Below are positions 43,762 through 49,102 of a stretch of DNA of 49,102 nucleotides, in pieces (positions within the stretch are counted from its first letter, which is position 1; each line of letters begins with the position of its first letter). Position numbers and translations under genes: made by a program. The DNA is from Ignavibacteria bacterium RBG_16_34_14 (GTDB taxonomy: Bacteria > Bacteroidota > Ignavibacteria > Ignavibacteriales > Ignavibacteriaceae), in the NCBI GenBank assembly GCA_001802865.1, contig MHAF01000006.1, positions 1 through 49,102 on the forward strand. The letters run 5' to 3'. Under the pieces are notes generated by a model. The model was not told the origin of the DNA. It did no database searches and saw nothing but the letters and a program-made list of their open reading frames with translations.

Positions 43762-44469
43762 TTAAGAGCTCGATAATTTGAATAAGTGGTCGGTATATTT
43801 TCGAAGTTGAGATGGAGTTGTAATCTTATATGGATTTAAAAATTTACTGTTTATTTGGTGAGGGATGGCTTTTAAACTTTTTGGTGTAAAATCTTCAACG
43901 ACATAAATTTTATTATCTGCTTTTCCAAAATAACAATCAAGCTCTGCAAGAACTTCACCTCTTCTTTCGAAATATGATTTTAATACTGCGTTAACTTTAG
44001 AACAAATCCTATTAATTAATTTTAATTCTTCATATGTACAAAGATCAAAAGAGATTAAATGACTTTCAGAAACTAAAGAATCTTTTCCATCTCCATAATG
44101 AAATTCAAATAAAGGAAGATTAATAGGTTCAAATTCTTTTTTATTAAAGATTTTTGCAGTTCGTTTATCAGCAGCATTATATATTCTTATGTAAAAAGGA
44201 AATTTCTGGTAATCCAGAAATTTTAAAACAGCTCTTGAATAATTCTTAACAAATGCTACAGGAATATGGTATTCTTTAAGATAATCGAGGAAGAAAGAGT
44301 TAACTGCGGCAAATTTTTCACCTAATCCTTTTACTCTTATTTTTTTCTTCTTATCATCTTCAATGAAATCAGGATATTCAACTAAAAGATAGGTATTACC
44401 GTCTAAAGAAATATTCTTAACAGTTTGTTCTCTCGTCGAATTGTCATTATCAGTAGATTTATTAATCAA
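43762..44469 (-). CDS. divergent SAICAR synthase (PurC)-like protein
   Basis: This 235-residue protein aligns along its length with bacterial PurC: LLVEYPDFIEDD, KGLGEKFAAVNSFFLDYLKEYHIPVAFV, LPLFEFHYGDGKDSLVSESHLISF, EELKLINRICSKVNAVLKSYFERRGEVLAELDCYFGKADNKIYVVEDFTP. However, the key motifs are altered. The N-terminal GKAK ATP loop is absent, RNxAAGS has become RIYNAADKR, and the DExSPDxxRxWD end has become EDFTPKSLKAI. It may be a catalytically dead or re-purposed paralogue. It starts at a TTG and heads the psd-pssA-purS-purQ run. That it is not the working purC is inference. Confidence 0.65.
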   Translation of the reverse strand: MINKSTDNDNSTREQTVKNISLDGNTYLLVEYPDFIEDDKKKKIRVKGLGEKFAAVNSFFLDYLKEYHIPVAFVKNYSRAVLKFLDYQKFPFYIRIYNAADKRTAKIFNKKEFEPINLPLFEFHYGDGKDSLVSESHLISFDLCTYEELKLINRICSKVNAVLKSYFERRGEVLAELDCYFGKADNKIYVVEDFTPKSLKAIPHQINSKFLNPYKITTPSQLRKYTDHLFKLSSS

Positions 44470-44587
44470 TATATCTGTAAAGTTTGATAATTATAACAAA
44501 GTATAATAAGTGTGAATAATATATTATATTTACTTAAAAATTAAAAGACTTTTAACAGATAGAGAAAGGAAATCAAGGAGGATTTTA

Positions 44588-44914
44588 ATGAAGGGTGGAA
44601 TGCAAGGAATGTTAAAGCAGGTTCAGAAATTACAGGCTGAAATGCAGAAAATACAGGGCGAATTGGGAAATATGACTGTTTCTGAAGAAGCCGGCGGCGG
44701 TATGATTAAAGCAACTGCAAATGGGCATAAAGAAATTGTTTCAATTGAGATAGACCCGCAGGTAATTAAAACTGAAGAAAAAGAGATTCTTGAAGACCTT
44801 ATTGTTGCAGCAGTTAACAAAGCAATCCAATCAGCTAATAAGCTTGCCGAAGAGGAACTTTCTAAAGTAACTAAAGGAATGCTTCCGCCAGGTTTAAATC
44901 TACCGGGATTCTAA
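44588..44914 (+). CDS. YbaB/EbfC family nucleoid-associated protein
   Basis: This 108-residue DNA-binding dimer-forming protein is of the YbaB family. It opens with GGMQGMLKQVQKLQAEMQKIQGELG, then EEAGGGMIKATANGHKEIVSIEIDPQV, and ends GMLPPGLNLPGF. A strong Shine-Dalgarno (AAGGAGG, 44576-44582) precedes the ATG. It lies one base ahead of recR, the classic ybaB-recR pair. Confidence 0.95.
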   Translation: MKGGMQGMLKQVQKLQAEMQKIQGELGNMTVSEEAGGGMIKATANGHKEIVSIEIDPQVIKTEEKEILEDLIVAAVNKAIQSANKLAEEELSKVTKGMLPPGLNLPGF

Positions 44915-44915
44915 A

Positions 44916-45512
44916 TTGCAAATTGCCCAGCCGCTTCAAACCGCCATCGAGGAATTAAGTAAACTTCCCGGGGTAGGGAAGAAAACCGCACTAAGACTTG
45001 CTCTTCATCTTTTAAAAACTGAAGATGAATCTGTTGAAAGACTTATTAAATCTCTAAATGAATTAAAATCAAAATTAAGACTCTGCTCAAGATGTTTTAA
45101 TCTTTCTGAAGATGAGGTATGCCAGGTATGTAAAAGTCAGAAACGTGAGACATCAATAATCTGTGTTGTTGAAGAAGCAAGCGATGTAATTGCTATAGAA
45201 AGGACAAATGAATACAATGGTCTTTATCATGTAATTGGTGGAGTTCTATCACCGCTGTCAGGAATTGGACCTGATTCATTAAAGATAAAGGAATTGATGA
45301 AAAGATTAGCTCAGGAAGATATTAAAGAAGTACTGCTTGCATTGAATCCTGATACTGAAGGAGAGACAACAACGCTTTACTTAGCAAAGCTGATTAAACC
45401 TTTAGGAATAAAAGTGACAAGAATTGCGAGAGGATTGCCGATTGGCGGTGACCTTGAATTTGCCGATGATGCAACGATTGGAAGAGCAATAAATGGCAGA
45501 ATTGTGTTATAA
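44916..45512 (+). CDS. recR: recombination protein RecR
   Basis: RecR works with RecO and RecF in gap repair. It is 198 residues. Elements are the HhH motif (LSKLPGVGKKTALRLALHLL), the four-cysteine zinc finger (CSRCFNLSEDEVCQVC), the Toprim domain (ICVVEEASDVIAIERT, LALNPDTEGETTTLYLA), and the Walker-B-like final segment. The start is a TTG just after the ybaB stop. Confidence 0.96.
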   Translation: MQIAQPLQTAIEELSKLPGVGKKTALRLALHLLKTEDESVERLIKSLNELKSKLRLCSRCFNLSEDEVCQVCKSQKRETSIICVVEEASDVIAIERTNEYNGLYHVIGGVLSPLSGIGPDSLKIKELMKRLAQEDIKEVLLALNPDTEGETTTLYLAKLIKPLGIKVTRIARGLPIGGDLEFADDATIGRAINGRIVL

Positions 45513-45759
45513 TTAAAAGAATGAGCTTGGTTGCATGAATGCTTGTTTGCATGTTTGGATGAATGATTGAATGATTGAACATTGAATGTATGACTTGTAT
45601 TATTTTATGGAAATTCTTTTGACTTAGAAACTTTAATAGGAATTATTATAATTCTTATTATTAGATTTATCAATCATCCATTCAATCATTCACTTTGGTG
45701 ATTGTATGAATGACTGTCCAAAGGATTCCTTCGGAGAATGATAGAATGATTCTTGGATT
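45513..45759. repeat. intergenic region with inverted GAATGATTGAATG repeats
   Basis: TGAATGATTGAATG (about 45561-45574) and its reverse complement CATTCAATCATTCA (about 45677-45690) are perfect 14-bp inverted arms ~100 bp apart. Further GAATGATT-type words follow to 45750, and GGATTCCTTCGGAGAATG lies at 45723-45740. No gene or clear promoter is seen. It looks like a decayed interspersed repeat. Confidence 0.5.
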
Positions 45760-46356
45760 ATGAAGATAAGAACCAAAAATATTTTATTTGTCACTTTAAT
45801 CTCAGCATTAGCCTGTATAACCTCTTGTGATCTTTTTTCAACCAGAGATGCAGAAATACCGACACAGCCAAGATCAAATCTTCCACAAGCTTTTGAGAGA
45901 GAAACTTTAATTAATAATTTTATTCTTTCGCATAGAGATAAAACACTTTTTGATTATTTAAACTCTTTTTCAGATTCAATATTTGCCGGGAAAAAATTTA
46001 CCTTTATCGCATCAAGCGAAGCAGCATCACAATATCCAGCTTTGAATGATAATTGGGATTTAAAAAGTGAAGGAGATTATTTTAAAAATATAGTATCTGA
46101 ATCCCAGGATGTTCCAATAACAGTAACTCTCTCAGACTCAAAATTCAGTCAGCAGGGAGACAGCGTAATTTATACAGCTACCTACTTCATAACAGTACAT
46201 TTTACTAATACAGGAGTTCCGCAAACCTATCACGGTAATTTGATATTTCATATTTTCCGAGATAATAGCCTTATATGGAGAATTTTTTTCTGGCAGGATT
46301 TTAAGAGTGGAGATTTACCAAGCTGGAGTGAATTAAAGGGAAGATTTGCTAATTGA
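45760..46356 (+). CDS. putative lipoprotein
   Basis: This 198-residue protein has a lipoprotein signal with the lipobox ITSC (Cys23). The ~130-residue mature domain begins with a helical segment rich in Leu-Phe (LINNFILSHRDKTLFDYLNSF) and continues as a beta-sheet with DSVIYTATYFITVHF and FHIFRDNSLIWRIFFWQDF. This resembles an NTF2/SnoaL-like cone, but no catalytic residues are evident. Its stop overlaps the TTG start of the next lipoprotein gene (TTGA), so the two are coupled. Confidence 0.78.
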   Translation: MKIRTKNILFVTLISALACITSCDLFSTRDAEIPTQPRSNLPQAFERETLINNFILSHRDKTLFDYLNSFSDSIFAGKKFTFIASSEAASQYPALNDNWDLKSEGDYFKNIVSESQDVPITVTLSDSKFSQQGDSVIYTATYFITVHFTNTGVPQTYHGNLIFHIFRDNSLIWRIFFWQDFKSGDLPSWSELKGRFAN

Positions 46357-46871
46357 AAAGAAATCTTAAACTTACAATTTCATTTTTCATTTCGTTGATT
46401 TTTATTAATGGATGCACTAATCCGTTTGCACCAAAGTTTGATGAAACTATTGGCAATCAATCATCAACAATAAGCGATCTTAAAACTATTGATGGTGTTT
46501 TTCAGAATTTTCAATACTCTTATACTTTCCGGGATACTACGATTTACGGTGAATTCATCAGCCAGGATTTTGTTTTTACTTACAGAGATTATGAAAATGA
46601 AATTGATGTTTCCTGGGGAAGGGAAGAAGAAATGCGCACAACATACGGCCTGTTTCAGAATTCTCAACGTCTGGACTTAATATGGAATAATATTGTCATT
46701 TCTAATATTGATTCATTAAATGCTAATATTGTGAGAGGGTTTAATCTTACTGTTACTTTAAATCCCACTGATATAATTAGAGTTGATGGAAGAGTAGATT
46801 TATCATTAAAAAAAAATCCATCAACAGGTAAATGGCAGATTAATAGGTGGATTGATAGATCCAATTTTTAA
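46353..46871 (+). CDS. putative lipoprotein
   Basis: This 172-residue protein has the lipobox IFINGC (Cys21). A TNPFAPKFDE segment follows, then a ~120-residue beta-rich domain (FQYSYTFRDTTIYGEF, FVFTYRDYENEIDVSW, WQINRWIDRSNF). I recognise no family. The end (TGKWQINRWID) resembles the WRI.FWQDF end of its neighbour, so both may be NTF2-like and related by duplication; this is a visual impression only. Confidence 0.75.
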   Translation: MKRNLKLTISFFISLIFINGCTNPFAPKFDETIGNQSSTISDLKTIDGVFQNFQYSYTFRDTTIYGEFISQDFVFTYRDYENEIDVSWGREEEMRTTYGLFQNSQRLDLIWNNIVISNIDSLNANIVRGFNLTVTLNPTDIIRVDGRVDLSLKKNPSTGKWQINRWIDRSNF

Positions 46872-46881
46872 TTTTACGTTT

Positions 46882-46971
46882 GTCATTCCGAACTTGTTTC
46901 GGAATCTTTTTTTAAACTGTTTTAAGATGCTGAAACACCCTTTGCCGGCAGGCAGGTAAATTCAGTATGAC
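46882..46971. repeat. interspersed repeat with a smaller insertion
   Basis: The left end GTCATTCCGAACTTG (46882-46896) and the right end CAGTATGAC (about 46963-46971) are degenerate inverted ends of a 'GTCATTC...' repeat. Its right arm (GATGCTGAAACA...TTCAGTATGAC) is interrupted by CCTTTGCCGGCAGGCAGGT (46939-46957), itself a GC-rich self-complementary word (TGCCGGCA) unlike its AT-rich surroundings. The ftsX ribosome-binding region starts about 23 bp further on. Confidence 0.6.
46885..46912 (+). terminator. intrinsic terminator formed by a palindromic repeat
   Basis: ATTCCGAA (46885-46892) and TTCGGAAT (46898-46905) form an 8-bp stem with a 5-nt loop, followed by CTTTTTTT. It lies 14 nt after the lipoprotein stop and fits a rho-independent terminator. 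It is the left part of a larger repeat (46882-46971). Confidence 0.7.
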
Positions 46972-47006
46972 TTTTGTGTACTTCAGTAATTTTATAAAGG
47001 CTTAGC

Positions 47007-47867
47007 TTGTTATTTATAATTAAAGAATCTTTTAAACTTATCTCACGGGCAAAAATTTCTTTCATCCTTTCACTTATATCTACTTCGATTTCGGTAGTAC
47101 TTATTGCTGCTTCTATCTTTCTTCTTTTAATTTCAGATGAAATGGAATCAAGAATTAAAAAGAATATCAGCATAAATATTTTTCTTAAAGAAGAAACAGA
47201 AAATGAAAGAGTAAAAGAGATTCAAAACAAGTTAAATGATGCGAAGTACATAAGTTCAATAGTTTATATAGATAAAGAAAAGGCTGCTGAGAATTTTATA
47301 AAAGAGACCGGTGAGGACTTCAGAAAAATCCTGGATTATAATCCTCTGCCGGCATCATTCAGAATTTTCCTCAGAGAAGAATATGCTCAAACCGATTCTA
47401 TAGAAAATATAATAGCATCTCTTTCAGATATTGAAGGAGTTGATGAAGTGGTTTACCAGCATCAGTTCATTAATAAAATTCTCACACAACTGAACAACAT
47501 TAAACAATATATTTTTATAATTACTGCAGCTTTAGTTCTTATATCAATCTACATTGTTTATAGTACAATGTTGCTTATCATTAATTCTAAATATGATGAA
47601 CTTGAAACAATGAAATTAGTTGGAGCAAAAATCTCTACCATTAAACTGCCGATTATTCTGAATGGAATCTTAATAGGAATCTTTGCGGGATTAATTTCTC
47701 TCGGACTTTTTTATTTTCTCTTTCATTACTTTGATTTATTTATGCATTCATTCGGGGTATCATCCTTATACAAGCCATATTATCTGGTTATAATAATTCT
47801 TATAGGTCCGCTGCTTTCAATTTTTGTCAGTGTTATATCTTTGAGAAAAGTAAATCTTAAAGTTTGA
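47007..47867 (+). CDS. ftsX: FtsX-like cell-division permease
   Basis: FtsX is the membrane subunit of the FtsEX complex, which activates peptidoglycan hydrolases at the septum. It is 286 residues. The layout is one N-terminal helix (ISFILSLISTSISVVLIAASIFLLL), a ~110-residue periplasmic domain with FLKEETENERVKEI and SIVYIDKEKAAENF, and three C-terminal helices with KYDELETMKLVGA, the classic FtsX coupling loop. The TTG start at 47007 has AAAGG upstream (46995-46999). ftsE is not adjacent. Confidence 0.93.
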   Translation: MLFIIKESFKLISRAKISFILSLISTSISVVLIAASIFLLLISDEMESRIKKNISINIFLKEETENERVKEIQNKLNDAKYISSIVYIDKEKAAENFIKETGEDFRKILDYNPLPASFRIFLREEYAQTDSIENIIASLSDIEGVDEVVYQHQFINKILTQLNNIKQYIFIITAALVLISIYIVYSTMLLIINSKYDELETMKLVGAKISTIKLPIILNGILIGIFAGLISLGLFYFLFHYFDLFMHSFGVSSLYKPYYLVIIILIGPLLSIFVSVISLRKVNLKV

Positions 47868-47887
47868 AAACCTCACAGCCAGTTATA

Positions 47888-48318
47888 CCCCTCTCCTTTG
47901 CATAGGTTGTGTGAAAATCATGTTTTGATTTATAAATATCAACAAAATTGAATAACGCAATTTCTAATGAAACGTTATGATTTTCAATAAATATTGAACA
48001 CCTGCGGTGTTCTAAGGTTTTGTTGGGCGGTTTTGTGTCTACAAATATTGAATTCCTAACGGAATTCTAAGACAGTTCCGTAGGAACTTAATATTTGTAG
48101 AGAAGATTCCCACCTCAGATTAAAGAACCCCATAGGAGGCTTGTTTCGGAATCTTTGGATTTGATTTTAGGCAAAATTCAGAACCTGAAACGAGTTCAGG
48201 TTGACAAATTAAGGCTTTTGAGACAGCCTCCATGGGGTTCAATATTTTTTTACTTTAGAAGAATGAATATTTATCCTATAGTTTTTAATTATCACACAAC
48301 CTCACAAAAAGGGAGGTG
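47888..48318. mobile_element. 431-bp non-coding element with terminal inverted repeats (MITE-like)
   Basis: The two ends, 47888-47918 and 48288-48318, are inverted copies matching at ~23 of 31 bases, including a perfect AGGTTGTGTGA/TCACACAACCT core. Inside are ordered hairpins: AACACC/GGTGTT near 48000; TCTACAAATATT (48038) / AATATTTGTAGA (to ~48101) around GAATTCC/GGAATTC; and GAACCCCATAGGAGGC (48125-48140) / GCCTCCATGGGGTTC (48226-48240) around a further element with AACCTGAA/TTCAGGTT. No ORF is present. It could be a non-autonomous mobile repeat or a nest of several; no target-site duplication was confirmed. Confidence 0.55.
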
Positions 48319-48333
48319 ACGAGGTGTTTTTAA

Positions 48334-48405
48334 AAGATTTTTATTGAATTAACCAAAATATTTACTGAAGTTTGAGTAGGGAAAATAACCGAGGGTTTAA
48401 ATACT
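48334..48405 (+). repeat. 71-bp leader repeat, copy 2
   Basis: This is the counterpart of 148-218, with only scattered differences. After it, 37 bp lead to ATAG^TTA at 48439-48445, where copy 1 has 12 bp. It sits 15 bp after the inverted-repeat element at 47888-48318. See copy 1 for the interpretation. Confidence 0.75.
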
Positions 48406-48441
48406 AAGTAAAATTAAAACTCAAATTCTGGATAAGTAATA

Positions 48442-48453
48442 GTTAGCTGTCAT
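48442..48453 (+). other. cassette head / R'-like core (GTTAGCTGTCAT)
   Basis: GTTAGCTGTCAT is the reverse complement, with one mismatch, of ATGCCAGCTAAC at 48982-48993, immediately after the gene. With the split at G^TT the head and tail of the same unit pair, as in a circular integron cassette. The gene's ribosome-binding site (GAGGT, 48462-48466) and ATG follow. Confidence 0.45.
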
Positions 48454-48471
48454 ATTTTTATGAGGTAAAAT

Positions 48472-48981
48472 ATGAAGAAGAATAAAACTTTAACTTCACT
48501 CTACATTTTGTTAATAATCTTTATTTCTCTATTGTATTATTGTAAAGATTCCCCAATTGAAAATGAATTTAAATATCCTCCAGACAATGAGCACAAAGTT
48601 TCTATTTCGCAAGGTGTTTGGGGTAATGTTTGGTTTTGGGAAGGTAATTTTATGCCAATAATTGATCCTGATCATGCTAAGATAACACCAGTTGTGAGAG
48701 AGATTTTTATTTATGAGGCAACAAATGATAGTATGGTTGAGCCTCCTTATGGTACCTTTCATACAAAAATTAATTCAAATCTTATTGCCACAACCTATTC
48801 TGATGAAGACGGATTTTTCCAGATATCACTTGCACCAGGTAAATATAGTTTTTTTGTAAAAGAAGATACTTTGTATTATGCAAATCGGTGGGATGGAGAA
48901 GGACATATCTTATCAGCAATTGTTACGGAAAATAATGTAACAAAGAATCAAATAGATATTACTTATAAAGCTACTTTTTAA
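48472..48981 (+). CDS. putative lipoprotein with carboxypeptidase-regulatory-like end
   Basis: This 169-residue protein has a lipoprotein signal (ISLLYYC; Cys24). The mature part looks like a single beta-sandwich. The ATTYSDEDGFFQISLAPGKYSFFVKEDTLYYAN stretch is the typical end of a carboxypeptidase-regulatory-like or transthyretin-like domain (G-x-F-x-I-x-L-x-P-G-x-Y). GAGGT five bases before the ATG supports the start. The gene is isolated between leader repeat copy 2 and an attC-like hairpin, so it resembles the gene at 264 in setting. Confidence 0.82.
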   Translation: MKKNKTLTSLYILLIIFISLLYYCKDSPIENEFKYPPDNEHKVSISQGVWGNVWFWEGNFMPIIDPDHAKITPVVREIFIYEATNDSMVEPPYGTFHTKINSNLIATTYSDEDGFFQISLAPGKYSFFVKEDTLYYANRWDGEGHILSAIVTENNVTKNQIDITYKATF

Positions 48982-49022
48982 ATGCCAGCTAACGTCTTTA
49001 AATAAGTAAAAAGTCAAGACAG
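48982..49022 (+). other. attC-like cassette tail
   Basis: ATGCCAGCTAAC (48982-48993) is followed by GTCTT (48994-48998), a 17-nt loop, AAGAC (49016-49020), a bulged A (49021) and G (49022). Joined to the head at 48443-48453, the arms pair as ATGCCAGCTAAC/GTTAGCTGTCAT (11 of 12) plus GTCTT/AAGAC (5 of 5). The next base in the chromosome is C rather than the T expected after G. The structure is seen; its use in recombination is inference. Confidence 0.42.
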
Positions 49023-49102
49023 CAGCTAATCGTTCTAAGAGAGTTGAAGTAAAAATACTATCTACTCATTGGTGAAGATCTTAAAATATCGTTCCATCAT
49101 TC
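49023..49102. other. unassigned end of window
   Basis: The final 80 bases contain no supported gene start or RNA. CAGCTAAT at 49023-49030 echoes the R''-like CAGCTAAC at 48986-48993. Confidence 0.3.

Noticed and set aside
47952-47978. ATAACG...CGTTAT hairpin as a third attC-like site
   Set aside because: Only the 6-bp arm pairs, no L-box-like arms are visible, and it is not attached to a gene with a matching head; it is more simply part of the inverted-repeat element.
47868-48471. Possible degraded transposase or tRNA in the 600-bp gap
   Set aside because: All six frames are short and no transposase motif or cloverleaf with a TTCGA-type T-loop was found; the region is explained by nested palindromes and the 71-bp leader repeat.

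Overview
The window is AT-rich and gene-dense. It most likely comes from a free-living member of the Ignavibacteria (Bacteroidota/Chlorobiota side of the tree). The inference rests on type IX secretion (T9SS) C-terminal sorting domains of the 'NYPNPFNP' kind, two PorV/PorQ-type outer-membrane proteins, a GldE-like CorC protein, many lipoproteins, and short palindromic intergenic repeats. UUG starts are common, often overlapping the upstream stop as TTGA. No tRNA, rRNA, CRISPR array or transposase was found.

Layout. Positions 1-1553: one exported T9SS-type gene between repeat clusters. 1554-4413 (minus): DMT transporter, DUF116 protein, bacterioferritin and a DHFR-like reductase. 4541-36026 (all plus): archease and RtcB RNA ligase; a polysaccharide deacetylase and GT2; a DUF4160/DUF2442 pair; radical SAM, DUF1207 and M50 protease genes; a T9SS export set (lipoprotein, Asp-box/CTD protein, two PorV-like proteins); a surface-polysaccharide set (GT, WecB, flippase, deacetylase-like fusion, GT4); glycerate kinase; thyA-folA-mutL; methylmalonyl-CoA mutase large subunit; a UbiA-family prenyltransferase; a CorC/GldE protein; tgt-yajC-ribBA; NfeD. 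36068-44469 (all minus): a divergent PurC homologue, psd, pssA, purS, purQ, tatA, gatA, an acetyltransferase, sucD, hicB with a broken hicA, ndk and a lipoprotein. 44588-48981 (plus): ybaB-recR, two lipoproteins, ftsX, a 431-bp inverted-repeat element, and a final lipoprotein gene.

The most unusual signal lies at the two ends. The exported-protein genes at 264-1103 and 48472-48981 both follow copies of the same ~71-bp sequence (148-218 and 48334-48405). Each is bracketed by matching ends: GTTATATGCAA / TTGCAAATAAC for the first, and GTTAGCTGTCAT / ATGCCAGCTAAC for the second. If each gene is circularised in silico at G^TT, head and tail join into a hairpin with R-box-like and L-box-like arms and one bulged base, as in an integron attC site. 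This suggests solitary integron-like gene cassettes behind a repeated attachment or leader site, with no integrase visible here.

Other points of interest are a PurC-like protein that appears to have lost its catalytic motifs inside a purine/phospholipid/Tat operon, an intact HicB antitoxin beside a decayed HicA toxin, palindromic repeats absorbed into gene ends, and a lysine-rich tail on SucD.
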